Shown here: positions 18,157 through 26,052 of the stretch, piece after piece | Position numbering within the stretch: position 1 is the first letter of the stretch | How the letters are laid out: each line of letters starts with the position of its first letter | Origin: Actinomycetales bacterium | Lineage (GTDB): Bacteria; Actinomycetota; Actinomycetes; Actinomycetales; Dermatophilaceae | Assembly (NCBI GenBank): GCA_016711095.1 | Contig: JADJTP010000002.1 | Span: 930,001-994,000 of the forward strand | Reading direction: 5' to 3' | DNA length: 64,000 bases | Notes under the pieces: model-generated | The model's input: only the letters and a program-made list of their open reading frames with translations | Told to the model about the DNA's origin: nothing | Databases searched by the model: none | Made by a program: the position numbers and the translations under genes

Positions 18157-19023
18157 CTAACGCAGCGAACCGAGCGTCACGAAGGAATAGCCCAGTGCCC
18201 GAAGGCGGGTGATGATCGAGGGCAGCGCGTCGGCATCGAGAGTCGTGTGATCGTCGGGGTGGGCACCGAGGTGCATGAGGACGATGGCCCCGGGCTTCGC
18301 CGCGGCGACGACCCGGTCGGCAACCGACGTGGCGGTGAGTCCACCGGAGGTGCCCTTCCAGCCCACGCTGTCGACGGTCCAGCCCACCGCGACGTATCCG
18401 GCGTTCCCGACGAGCGAGCGGGTCCGGGCGTCCGAGTCTCCGAAGGGGAAGCGGAAGAACGGCCGGGGATCCGCGCCGGCGGCGGCGAGGATCGTCGAGC
18501 GGGTGCGATCGAGTTGGGTGAGAGCCGCCTGGTCGGTCAGCGCCGGGAAGTGCGGGTGGTCCCACGAGTGGTTGCCGACCGGACCGACCTTGGCCAGTTG
18601 TGCAGTGAGCGAAGGGTAGGACTGCGCGAACCGTCCGGTGACGAAGAAGGACGCCATGACCCCTTGGGCGCTCAAGGTGCTCAGGATCGAGGCGGCTCCC
18701 CCGCTGTCGGCCCCTCCGTCGAAGGTGAGCGCGATGACCTTCGCCGACGTCGCCAGGACGGTGATGACCTTCGCCTCTCGTGGGGCGGGCACGGGCGTCG
18801 TGGTCGAAGGTGTCACTGGCTTCACCGTCGTGGTCGAGGGCTGTGCCGGCGTGGAGGTGGGCTTTGGCGTGGTTGTCGTCGGCCTGCTCGATGCAGCCGT
18901 CGGCACTGCGGCGGAGGTTGAGCGGGTCGGGGCTTCCATGCCACCCGGCTCAGCGGCCGGTCCGGTGCAGCCCAGGCAACACAGGAGGCCGATCACCGGG
19001 GCCACCAGCCACCGAGCGCGCAT
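18157..19023 (-). CDS. Polysaccharide deacetylase (NodB-like) family lipoprotein
   Basis: A 288-residue exported protein. The N-terminus MRARWLVAPVIGLLCCLGC is a signal peptide ending in cysteines that could be lipidated; a Thr/Pro/Ser-rich linker (about 35-80) follows. The NodB domain starts with ALTFDGGADS (the TFDDG motif with Gly in place of the second Asp), then GNHSWDHPHF (the zinc-binding HSxxHP motif, partly changed) and FRFPFGDSDA. These enzymes remove N- or O-acetyl groups from cell wall or capsule glycans. The change TFDDG to TFDGG affects the catalytic base/metal pair, so activity is uncertain; the same change occurs in some family members. Confidence 0.8.
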   Translation of the reverse strand: MRARWLVAPVIGLLCCLGCTGPAAEPGGMEAPTRSTSAAVPTAASSRPTTTTPKPTSTPAQPSTTTVKPVTPSTTTPVPAPREAKVITVLATSAKVIALTFDGGADSGGAASILSTLSAQGVMASFFVTGRFAQSYPSLTAQLAKVGPVGNHSWDHPHFPALTDQAALTQLDRTRSTILAAAGADPRPFFRFPFGDSDARTRSLVGNAGYVAVGWTVDSVGWKGTSGGLTATSVADRVVAAAKPGAIVLMHLGAHPDDHTTLDADALPSIITRLRALGYSFVTLGSLR

Positions 19024-19126
19024 TGTGCCTCACCTCATCAGTCGTCTCATGAAGCAGACGTCTGAGCAGGGCACTCAGTTGACCCCCGGCCACGGCTCGC
19101 CAGCGGTGGGCGGCATACCAGGCGGT

Positions 19127-19158
19127 GGGCGGCATACCAGGCAGTGGGTATGCCGCCC
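19127..19158 (-). terminator. Hairpin after metY built from two inverted GTATGCC words
   Basis: GGGCGGCATACC (19127-19138) pairs with GGTATGCCGCCC (19147-19158): a 12-bp stem with an 8-base loop, 39 bases beyond the metY stop. A third copy of the same word (GGCGGCATACCA) lies just outside at 19110-19121 in a 17-base near-tandem repeat. There is no T-run, as is common for actinobacterial terminators. Confidence 0.6.
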
Positions 19159-19196
19159 CTGCGTCTCGGCCGTGGCTGGGCGAGCCGGCGGCCAGT

Positions 19197-20510
19197 TCAG
19201 CTCGCGGCTGCGGCGAAGCCCTGCTGGAGGTCGGCGATGATGTCGTCGACGTGCTCGATGCCGACGGCCAAGCGCACCAGACCCGGCGTCACCCCGGCCG
19301 CGAGCCGGTCGGCGTCTGGGCCTTGGGAGTGAGTGGTCGAGGCCGGGTGGATGACGAGCGAGCGCACGTCACCGATGTTTGCCACGTGAGAGTGCAAGGT
19401 GAGCGCCTCGACGAAGGTCTTGCCGGCCTCCAGCCCTCCGGAGATCTCGAAGGCGAGCACCGCTCCCGAGCCCTTTGGGCAGTACTTCTGGGCCTTGGCG
19501 AACTGATCACTGTCAGACAGCGACGCCCAGCGCACGGACTCGACCTGGGGGTGGCCCTGCAAGAACGCGGCGACCGCGCGAGTGTTCTCGATGTGCCGCT
19601 CGAGGCGCAACGAGAGGGTCTCGAGGCCCTGGCTGATGAGGAACGCGTTGAATGGCGAGATCGCCGGCCCGAGGTCACGCAGGAGTTGGACGCGCGCCTT
19701 GAGGATGAAGGCGAGGTTCGCCCCGAAGGCGGAGCCGACGCCGAGATCGCGGGCGAAGACCAACCCGTGGTAGCTCTCCTCCGGCGTGTTGTAGTTGGGG
19801 TATTTGGCCGGATCGGCGCCGAAGTCGAAGGTGCCACCGTCGACGATCACCCCGGCAATCGACGTGCCGTGGCCGCCGAGGTACTTCGTCGCCGAGTGCA
19901 GAACGATGTCGGCGCCCCACTCCAAGGGACGGATGAGAAATGGCGTTGCGACGGTGTTGTCGACGATGAGCGGCACACCTGCGGCGTGGGCGACCTCGGC
20001 GACTCCCTCGATGTCGAGGATCTCGACCTTGGGGTTGGCGATCGTCTCCCCGAAGAACAGCTTGGTGTTGGGCCGCACGGCGGCCCGCCACGAGTCGAGG
20101 TTGTTCGGGTCCTCGACGAAGGACACCTCGATGCCGTACTTCGGCAGGGTGTACTTCAACAGGTTGACCGTCCCCCCATACAGCGAGGGCGAGGCGACGA
20201 TGTGGTCGCCGGCCTCCGCGATGTTGAGGAACGCCAGAGTCTCGGCGGCCTGCCCCGAAGCGACCAGCAGCGCGCCGACCCCACCCTCCAAGGCCGCAAC
20301 CCGCTGCTCGACCGCATCCTGAGTGGGGTTCATGATGCGCGTGTAGATGTTGCCGAATTCCTTGAGCGCGAAAAGGTTAGCTGCGTGGTCGGTGTCCTTG
20401 AAGACGTAAGACGTCGTCTGATAGATCGGCAGGGCTCGCGCACCCGTCGCGGTGTCGGCCGCCTGTCCGGAGTGGATCTGCTTGGTCTCGAATGCCCAGG
20501 TGTCACTCAT
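19197..20510 (-). CDS. metY: O-acetylhomoserine aminocarboxypropyltransferase (sulfhydrylase)
   Basis: A 437-residue PLP enzyme of the Cys/Met metabolism family. It makes homocysteine from O-acetylhomoserine and sulfide. The PLP lysine is in LHSATKYLGGHGTSIAG (about residue 205), and IYTRIMNPTQDAVEQRVAAL, SLYGGTVNLLKYTLPKYG and HPASTTHSQ are typical of MetY rather than of MetB/MetC. ATG 20510 has a GGAAGG site; an in-frame start five codons earlier is less likely. Together with metX (7357-8529) it gives a two-step direct sulfhydrylation route, and both are preceded by SAM-IV riboswitches. Confidence 0.95.
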   Translation of the reverse strand: MSDTWAFETKQIHSGQAADTATGARALPIYQTTSYVFKDTDHAANLFALKEFGNIYTRIMNPTQDAVEQRVAALEGGVGALLVASGQAAETLAFLNIAEAGDHIVASPSLYGGTVNLLKYTLPKYGIEVSFVEDPNNLDSWRAAVRPNTKLFFGETIANPKVEILDIEGVAEVAHAAGVPLIVDNTVATPFLIRPLEWGADIVLHSATKYLGGHGTSIAGVIVDGGTFDFGADPAKYPNYNTPEESYHGLVFARDLGVGSAFGANLAFILKARVQLLRDLGPAISPFNAFLISQGLETLSLRLERHIENTRAVAAFLQGHPQVESVRWASLSDSDQFAKAQKYCPKGSGAVLAFEISGGLEAGKTFVEALTLHSHVANIGDVRSLVIHPASTTHSQGPDADRLAAGVTPGLVRLAVGIEHVDDIIADLQQGFAAAAS

Positions 20511-20531
20511 CGTCGTGCCTTCCACGGTCAG

Positions 20532-20550
20532 GGAGCCGCCAGGCGGCTCC
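20532..20550 (-). promoter_or_regulatory. Hairpin between the SAM-IV aptamer and metY
   Basis: GGAGCCGCC and GGCGGCTCC form an inverted repeat one base apart, ending about 10 bases before the GGAAGG ribosome site of metY. It occupies the place of the hairpin before metX but has a different sequence. It is a candidate expression platform. Confidence 0.45.
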
Positions 20551-20579
20551 GCGCTTGCCGTCGACCCTGGTGGCCGACA

Positions 20580-20666
20580 GCCAGGTCTTCACCCGGGGCA
20601 CCCCATCGCGGTGGAAGGGTTGCCGGCCAGCGAGCCGGGGCTTGACGCTGACACTCATGACCTGGG
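20580..20666 (-). ncRNA. SAM-IV riboswitch upstream of metY
   Basis: The minus strand repeats the blocks seen before metX: CAGGTCATGAGTGTCAGCG, CAAGCCCCGGCTCGCTGGC, CGGCAACCCTTCC, GGGGTGCCCCGGGTGA and GACCTGG. The two copies differ mainly in the peripheral helix and share the core. Expected effect: repression of metY by S-adenosylmethionine. Confidence 0.88.
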
Positions 20667-20757
20667 GCGAGAGTAGGTCAGGGCGGTGGGTGGTGCCAGC
20701 GTCGTCTCTGATCGTGGACTCGAGCGCCCAGAGCCGTGTAGCCCGAGAATGAACCCC

Positions 20758-21798
20758 ATGACCTTCGCGGACGACTACCGAGCCGAGCGCGCGCGCTTCG
20801 ACCACATGATCTACCGACGGTGCGGGCGCAGCGGGCTAGACCTGCCCGCCGTCTCGCTCGGACTCTGGCACAACTTCGGTGACGACGTGCCGTTGGAGCG
20901 CCAGCAGTCCGTCCTGCGGCGGGCCTTCGACCTCGGCGTGACCCACTTCGACCTGGCCAACAACTACGGACCCCCCTACGGGAGCGCCGAAAGGAACTTC
21001 GGGACGATCTTCCGGCGCGACTTCCGTCCCCATCGCGACGAGCTCATCCTGTCGACCAAGGCTGGCTACGACATGTGGCCCGGCCCCTATGGCCAGGGCG
21101 GCGGCTCACGTAAGTACCTTCTCGCCTCCCTCGACCAGTCCCTGACCCGGATGGGCGTCGACTACGTCGACATCTTCTACAGTCACCGTTTCGACCCGTC
21201 GACTCCGTTGGAGGAGACGATGGGTGCTCTCGACAGCGCCGTGCGATCGGGCAAGGCGCTTTATGTCGGCATCTCGTCCTACTCCGGTGAGCGCACTCTT
21301 GAGGCCGTCGCTATCCTGCGCTCGCTCGGCACGCCGCTGCTCATCCACCAGCCGTCGTATTCGATGCTCAACCGCTGGATCGAGGTTGAGTTGCTCGGCG
21401 TGCTCGGCGAGACCGGCGTCGGGTGCATCGCCTTCTCGCCGCTCGCCCAGGGCCTGCTGACCGACAGGTACCTCAGCGGCATACCCGCCGGCTCGCGTGC
21501 GGCGCAGGGGAAGTCCCTCGATCCGGCGATGATCACTGCTGAGGCGCGGCAGCGGCTGCAGGCCCTGGACGAGATCGCCACAGGCCGCGGCCAGAGCTTG
21601 GCTCAGCTCGCCCTTGCCTGGGCGCTGCGTGACCCTCGGGTGACCTCGGTGCTCGTCGGCGCCTCGAGTGTCGGGCAGCTTGAGGACAGCCTGGGCGCCC
21701 TGGCCAATCTCGACTTCTCCGACGGAGAGTTGCAGGCCATCGACCGACACGCCGTCGAGTCGAAGATCAACCTGTGGAAGAAGTCCTCCGACGGCTGA
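20758..21798 (+). CDS. Aldo/keto reductase, YghZ/L-glyceraldehyde-3-phosphate reductase type
   Basis: A 346-residue AKR that matches the length and pattern of the YghZ (MgrA) subgroup: CGRSGLDLPAVSLGLWHNFG (start of barrel), FDLANNYGPPYGSAERNFG (Asp and Tyr of the catalytic tetrad), LILSTKAGYDMWPGPYG (Lys) and DIFYSHRFDPSTPLEET (His). It should reduce small aldehydes with NADPH. ATG 20758 gives the family start, with 20749 as an alternative. No operon partner: the neighbours are a riboswitch on the other strand and a convergent PPK2 gene. Confidence 0.87.
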   Translation: MTFADDYRAERARFDHMIYRRCGRSGLDLPAVSLGLWHNFGDDVPLERQQSVLRRAFDLGVTHFDLANNYGPPYGSAERNFGTIFRRDFRPHRDELILSTKAGYDMWPGPYGQGGGSRKYLLASLDQSLTRMGVDYVDIFYSHRFDPSTPLEETMGALDSAVRSGKALYVGISSYSGERTLEAVAILRSLGTPLLIHQPSYSMLNRWIEVELLGVLGETGVGCIAFSPLAQGLLTDRYLSGIPAGSRAAQGKSLDPAMITAEARQRLQALDEIATGRGQSLAQLALAWALRDPRVTSVLVGASSVGQLEDSLGALANLDFSDGELQAIDRHAVESKINLWKKSSDG

Positions 21799-21832
21799 CG
21801 ATGAATCGGACCGTCGTTTGGGGCGACCTGGG

Positions 21833-22843
21833 TCAGACGGACAGCTGCGGGCGTAGCGGTCGCTCGCCGTCGTCGAAGACGAGGTCAGGTTTGCCGACAA
21901 GCAGCGGGTCGGGCGTCCCGACGATGTCGAGGTCCTTGTCCGGATAGTCGACCGCCGAGAGCAGCACCCGCATCGCCTCGAGCCGAGCGCGCTTCTTGTC
22001 GTTGGACTTGATGACCGTCCACGGGGCTTCGACGGTGTCGGTGTAGAAGAACATGGCCTCTTTCGCCTGGGTGTAGGCGTCGAACTTGTCGAGGCTGGCC
22101 AGGTCGGTGGGCGAGAGCTTCCACTGGCGCACCGGGTCGATCTTGCGGCGCTCGAAGCGGCGGATCTGCTCGGCCCGCCCCACCGAGAACCACAGCTTGA
22201 CCAGCGTCACCCCAGAGCCGATGAGCATCTTCTCGAACGCCGGGCACTGGCGCAGGAACTCGAGGTATTCCGCCGGCGTGCAGAACCCCATGACGCGCTC
22301 GACGCCGGATCGGTTATACCAGGAGCGGTCCATGAGGACGATCTCGCCGGCGTGCGGCATGTGCACGGCATAGCGCTGGAAATACCACTGGGTGCGTTCC
22401 TGGTCGGTCGGCTTCTCGAGCGCGACGACCCGCGCCCCGCGCGGGTTGAGATGCTCCATGAAGCGCTTGATCGTCCCGCCCTTGCCTGCAGCATCCCGGC
22501 CCTCGAAGACAACGACGACCTTGAGTCCCTCCTCCTTGACGTGCTTCTGCAGTTTGAGCAGCTCGATCTGCAGCACCCTTTTGGTCGCCTCGTATTCGGC
22601 GAGCTTCATCTTCTTGGAGTAGGGGTAGTTCTGCCGCCACGCGATCGGGTCGGGGTCCAGCGGTTCGCCGGGGATGTAGCGGACCTTCGCGTCGTCGCTC
22701 TCTTGCTCAAGCAGCATGCGGTTTCGCAGCTGCTCCAACGTTTCCTCAGCGGGTGTGAAGATCGAGGTGGAGTAGGTGAAGTCCCCGTTGCCGTCAGCAC
22801 CGCCGAACGTCTCGGGGGTCAGTGACCGGGCCTGCTCGGACAT
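21833..22843 (-). CDS. ppk2: Polyphosphate kinase 2
   Basis: A 336-residue single-domain PPK2. Walker A is FEGRDAAGKGGTIKRF and Walker B/lid is LMDRSWYNRSGVERVMGFC, both diagnostic. PPK2 uses polyphosphate to phosphorylate nucleoside mono- or diphosphates, or runs the reverse reaction; the substrate class cannot be assigned by eye. ATG 22843 has an AGGAGG site. The N-terminal 60 residues (charged, with ETLEQLRNRMLLEQESDDAK) belong to the longer actinobacterial version. Confidence 0.92.
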   Translation of the reverse strand: MSEQARSLTPETFGGADGNGDFTYSTSIFTPAEETLEQLRNRMLLEQESDDAKVRYIPGEPLDPDPIAWRQNYPYSKKMKLAEYEATKRVLQIELLKLQKHVKEEGLKVVVVFEGRDAAGKGGTIKRFMEHLNPRGARVVALEKPTDQERTQWYFQRYAVHMPHAGEIVLMDRSWYNRSGVERVMGFCTPAEYLEFLRQCPAFEKMLIGSGVTLVKLWFSVGRAEQIRRFERRKIDPVRQWKLSPTDLASLDKFDAYTQAKEAMFFYTDTVEAPWTVIKSNDKKRARLEAMRVLLSAVDYPDKDLDIVGTPDPLLVGKPDLVFDDGERPLRPQLSV

Positions 22844-22977
22844 GAGGCGGGCCTCCTGGCTGGCGTGTGGGTCCGTTCCTCGATCGTAGGCCGCACCGCC
22901 GCACCGCCCCGGGCCCAAGGTCACCCGGCACCCCTCATCACTCGCGCGGCGGACACCGTTGCACAAGGATGGACGTC

Positions 22978-23409
22978 ATGTCCGACGCTGAATACCGACC
23001 GAGTCCGTCGTCGTGGGTGCGCACACAGGTGGATGCGATCGTGGCGGCCGGCGACACCCGTGCGGTGTCCATCCACGGCAAACCCGTCGTCCTGCTCACC
23101 ATGCGTGGTCGCCGCACCGCGGCGATCCGCAAGGTGCCGCTGATCCGGGTCGAACACGACGGCCGGTATGCCGCGGTCGGCAGCCGAGGCGGCGCGCCGG
23201 AGAACCCGCAGTGGGTAGCGAACCTGCGGGCCAACCCGGACATCGAGCTGCAGGACGGCACGAGCACGTATGCCGTGCGCGCCCGGGAGCTCGCGGGGAC
23301 AGAGCGGGAGCAATGGTGGGACCGGTGCGTGGGCGTCTTCGGCGACTTCGCGGCATACCAGGTCCGCACGGAGCGGGTCTTTCCCGTCTTCGTCCTCGAG
23401 TCTCGCTGA
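22978..23409 (+). CDS. Nitroreductase/deazaflavin-dependent oxidoreductase family protein
   Basis: A 143-residue protein of the Ddn-like family (DUF385), which uses reduced coenzyme F420 on quinones or nitro compounds. The pattern VLLTMRGRRTAAIRKVPLIR, then YAAVGSRGGAPENPQWVANL and CVGVFGDFAAYQVRTERVFP is typical. ATG 22978 has AAGGA eight bases before it; ATG 22969 lies inside that site. It implies the organism makes F420, though no F420 synthesis gene is seen here. Confidence 0.85.
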   Translation: MSDAEYRPSPSSWVRTQVDAIVAAGDTRAVSIHGKPVVLLTMRGRRTAAIRKVPLIRVEHDGRYAAVGSRGGAPENPQWVANLRANPDIELQDGTSTYAVRARELAGTEREQWWDRCVGVFGDFAAYQVRTERVFPVFVLESR

Positions 23410-23434
23410 CCCTTCCCTTACCCTCCAGGAATGT

Positions 23435-23456
23435 GATATCACTTAGATGTCACTTA
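23435..23456 (+). promoter_or_regulatory. Two 11-bp direct repeats before the SPFH gene
   Basis: GATATCACTTA (23435-23445) is followed at once by GATGTCACTTA (23446-23456), 10 of 11 identical, 22 bases before the SPFH start. The region is much AT-richer than its surroundings. A tandem array with this period suits a ribbon-helix-helix repressor, and one is encoded at 24531. Confidence 0.5.
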
Positions 23457-23478
23457 GGTAGGATCTCTCGGAGGAATC

Positions 23479-24459
23479 ATGACCACCCCGCTCGTCGACA
23501 CATCGTCCGACGCCACCATCTCGCCGCAGAGCCAGCCCCCCGCCGTGAGTCCCGTCGGCCATGCCGGAGCGCGGGTCGCCGTTGTCGAGCGATCGGCCTT
23601 TGCGGTCGACGGGTTCCTCGCACTCCTGCTGGCACTCGCCCTTGTCGCTCTGGGTGTGTGGCGCATCGTCACGCTGGCCACATCGGGCGTGGACGCGCCG
23701 AACGCCGGCGAGATCGCCGCCGTTGTGGTCCCGCTGCTGCTCGCGCCGCTGGTGTTCAGCTCGGTCGTCGTCATCCAGCCGGGACAGACCAAGGTCGTGC
23801 AGTTCTTCGGGCGGTACGTCGGCACGGCGCGGCGCACCGGCTTGTCGATGCTGCTGCCGCTGACGACCAAGCGGAAGGTCTCCGTGCGGGTCAACAACTT
23901 CGAGACCAATGTGCTCAAGGTCAATGACGCCGACGGCAACCCGGTCGAGATCGCGGCAATCATCGTCTGGCAGGTCGCCGACACGGCGAAGGCGCTGTTC
24001 GCCGTTGAGGCCTACCACGACTTCGTCAAGGTCCAATCCGAGGCGGCGCTGCGGCACGTCGCAACCACCCACCCGTACGACGACCCCGGCGGGAAGGGCG
24101 AGTCGCTGCGCGGGTCGACCGACGTCGTGTCCGGCGAACTGGCGACCGAAGTGGCTGCCCGGGTCATCGTCGCCGGAGTCGAGATCCTCGAGGTGCGCAT
24201 CAGCCACCTGGCCTATGCCCCGGAGATCGCGCAGGCCATGCTGCAGCGTCAGCAGGCCTCGGCGATCATCGCAGCGCGCTCCATGATCGTCGATGGCGCG
24301 GTGGGCATGGTCGAGATGGCGTTGGCGCGTCTGGAGGCCGAAGACATCGTCGTGCTCGACGACGAGCGCAAGGCCGCCATGGTGAGCAATCTGCTCGTCG
24401 TACTGTGCAGCGAGGCCAAGGCGCACCCCGTCGTCAATGCCGGCAGCCTCTACAACTGA
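23479..24459 (+). CDS. SPFH/Band 7 domain membrane protein
   Basis: A 326-residue protein with two hydrophobic segments (about residues 43-70 and 77-97) followed by an SPFH domain: VVIQPGQTKVVQFFGRYVGT, IAAIIVWQVADTAKALFAVE and VEILEVRISHLAYAPEIAQA, then an oligomerisation helix (MLQRQQASAIIAARSMIVDG). Such proteins form membrane-bound ring assemblies in ordered membrane regions. ATG has GGAGGAATC before it. The ribbon-helix-helix gene lies 71 bp downstream on the same strand, a common pairing. Confidence 0.9.
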   Translation: MTTPLVDTSSDATISPQSQPPAVSPVGHAGARVAVVERSAFAVDGFLALLLALALVALGVWRIVTLATSGVDAPNAGEIAAVVVPLLLAPLVFSSVVVIQPGQTKVVQFFGRYVGTARRTGLSMLLPLTTKRKVSVRVNNFETNVLKVNDADGNPVEIAAIIVWQVADTAKALFAVEAYHDFVKVQSEAALRHVATTHPYDDPGGKGESLRGSTDVVSGELATEVAARVIVAGVEILEVRISHLAYAPEIAQAMLQRQQASAIIAARSMIVDGAVGMVEMALARLEAEDIVVLDDERKAAMVSNLLVVLCSEAKAHPVVNAGSLYN

Positions 24460-24530
24460 GCGTCCAGCCGGTCTTGACGATAAGCCAATTGAGCCGATGA
24501 GCCATTCCATCAGGTGCCGATGAGCCGCCG

Positions 24531-24845
24531 ATGAGCACCGATGCCACCGATGCCCCCGGTGCCGGGCGACGAGCTAAGACCGAGCGTCACGGCGTGCTGC
24601 TGCGGCTGGATCCTGCCGTCCACGCGGCACTGGTGCGCTGGGCCGATGACGAACTTCGCAGCGTCAACGCCCAGATCGAGATGATGCTGCGTCGCTCTCT
24701 CGATGCCGCCGGCAGGCTGCCGCGTGAGGTGGGCCCGCTACCCCGCCGAGGTCGCCCGACCCGAGGGAGCGTCAGCCCTGACGACGGCGTCGGAAAGGTC
24801 GAGGGCGCCGAGTTGGACGCCGCCGAGCCTGGTGCGGACGCCTGA
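24531..24845 (+). CDS. Arc-like ribbon-helix-helix DNA-binding protein
   Basis: A 104-residue protein. Residues about 20-55 (HGVLLRLDPAVHAALVRWAD then DELRSVNAQIEMMLRRSL) are an Arc/MetJ-type ribbon-helix-helix domain. The tail is disordered and acidic. Because it follows the SPFH gene on the same strand, and 11-bp direct repeats lie before that gene, self-repression of the pair is a reasonable inference. It is also found as a conserved neighbour of SPFH genes in related bacteria (recalled, not searched). Confidence 0.7.
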   Translation: MSTDATDAPGAGRRAKTERHGVLLRLDPAVHAALVRWADDELRSVNAQIEMMLRRSLDAAGRLPREVGPLPRRGRPTRGSVSPDDGVGKVEGAELDAAEPGADA

Positions 24846-24860
24846 GACATCTACGGACAT

Positions 24861-24899
24861 CAGCGACGCCCCGGTCGGATCGCGGCCGGGGCGTCGCTG
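24861..24899. terminator. Bidirectional terminator hairpin
   Basis: CAGCGACGCCCCGG (24861-24874) pairs perfectly with CCGGGGCGTCGCTG (24886-24899): a 14-bp stem and 11-base loop between the convergent genes at 24531 and 24917. It serves both strands. Confidence 0.8.
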
Positions 24900-24916
24900 T
24901 GATGGAGGAGCAGCGA

Positions 24917-25501
24917 TCAGACCCGAACGACCTCGGGGATGCTGGCAGTCTCGGTAGCGACCTGCTTGGCGTGGCGCAGCCCGAACAGGGCAAGCGCGAG
25001 CAATAGCAGGGCTGCCGCGAAGGCGCCGTAGGCGGCATACATGGCGATTGTGCCCATTGTGCCGAACGCGTAGGCGTTCAACAGCAAGCCACGAAGGGTG
25101 CTGCCCATGAACAGCGACTCACGCAGTTCGCCGAGCTTGGTGACCTGGGCCTGGTCAGCACCTGGGGTGGCCTTGAGCTTGTTGTAGGCGCTGGAGACCT
25201 CGGAGTAGGTCTGGTTGTTCGACGACTTGTTCATGTGAACGAGGATGTAGTGATCGGCGTAGGCCCTGGCTTGCTCGCCTGTCTCCATCGGCTGGCCCGA
25301 GAACTGCTGCAGGTAGGGCTTGATCAGCGGGTCTTCGATGGCGGCACCGGCGGGCATGGTGATGTGCTGGTCTGCGAGCTGGGTGCGGACGTTGTCGGCC
25401 ACGAAGTTGCTGGCCCAGGTGAGCAGGCCCCCAGCGACCAGGAGCACGCCGGCCATGATGAGGCCGGTCCAGGAAATGAGTCTGTCGAGGGTCTTGCGCA
25501 T
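24917..25501 (-). CDS. Conserved two-helix membrane protein, function unknown
   Basis: A 194-residue protein with a transmembrane helix near residues 12-32 (WTGLIMAGVLLVAGGLLTWA), an outside domain of about 110 residues (TMPAGAAIEDPLIKPYLQQF, YADHYILVHMNKSS, GELRESLFMGSTLRGLLLNA) and a second membrane region near 150-180. It resembles actinobacterial proteins that databases label 'aromatic ring-opening dioxygenase LigA'; nothing in the sequence supports that name. ATG 25501 has GAAGGA ten bases before it. Confidence 0.7.
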   Translation of the reverse strand: MRKTLDRLISWTGLIMAGVLLVAGGLLTWASNFVADNVRTQLADQHITMPAGAAIEDPLIKPYLQQFSGQPMETGEQARAYADHYILVHMNKSSNNQTYSEVSSAYNKLKATPGADQAQVTKLGELRESLFMGSTLRGLLLNAYAFGTMGTIAMYAAYGAFAAALLLLALALFGLRHAKQVATETASIPEVVRV

Positions 25502-26052
25502 GGCAGTTCGGTCCTTCGCATCGGCGGTAGCCGACATCGGTGGTATCTGGTGGACTCCTCCACTGTGCGCCGGTCGCACATGTCATGGCCAGGACTAATG
25601 GTCCTAAGTAGTTGAGTGTTGAATCACATGCCGCACACGAGTGCAGATGCGCAGAATGTCCACAGACGCCGCTGATGACCGGAGACGTGCGGGAGCTCCA
25701 TCCGGGGCTGATGACGCCGCTGATGACGCGCCAGGTGTCGCTGTGGCAGCACCTAGAGCGTCATCACCCGCTCTTTCGGGCCCGGGAGTGGCGGATCGTC
25801 CCGGATTCGACTGTCGACGACCAGGCGCGACGTGGTTCGCGCTATCGACTCCTGGGCACCCTCGTCCTCGTGGCCGGCGTCCGGGCTACCTGCTCCAAGG
25901 CTTCGAGATCCAGCCGTATGCCGCTCAGGCCGGCACGTGACAGCGGGTGGGGCCGGGCTTCCCCTCTAGCCCCACCCGCTGTGCTTGGGTGGCCCCGAAC
26001 GTGGTGTCGGGGTGCTGGCAGCAGGCCCTGCTTCGGGCTAGCCGCCGATGAA
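25502..26052. other. Intergenic region without a supported gene
   Basis: 550 bases between the membrane protein and the nrdJ stop. It holds one GTATGCC word (near 25918), a 12-bp hairpin (next entry) and three near-repeats of CTGATGACG (25671-25727). Open frames here lack coding-like composition or run into nrdJ. Confidence 0.5.
25941..25981 (-). terminator. Candidate nrdJ terminator
   Basis: CAGCGGGTGGGG (25941-25952) pairs with CCCCACCCGCTG (25970-25981), a perfect 12-bp stem with a 17-base loop, 71 bases beyond the nrdJ stop. Confidence 0.65.
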
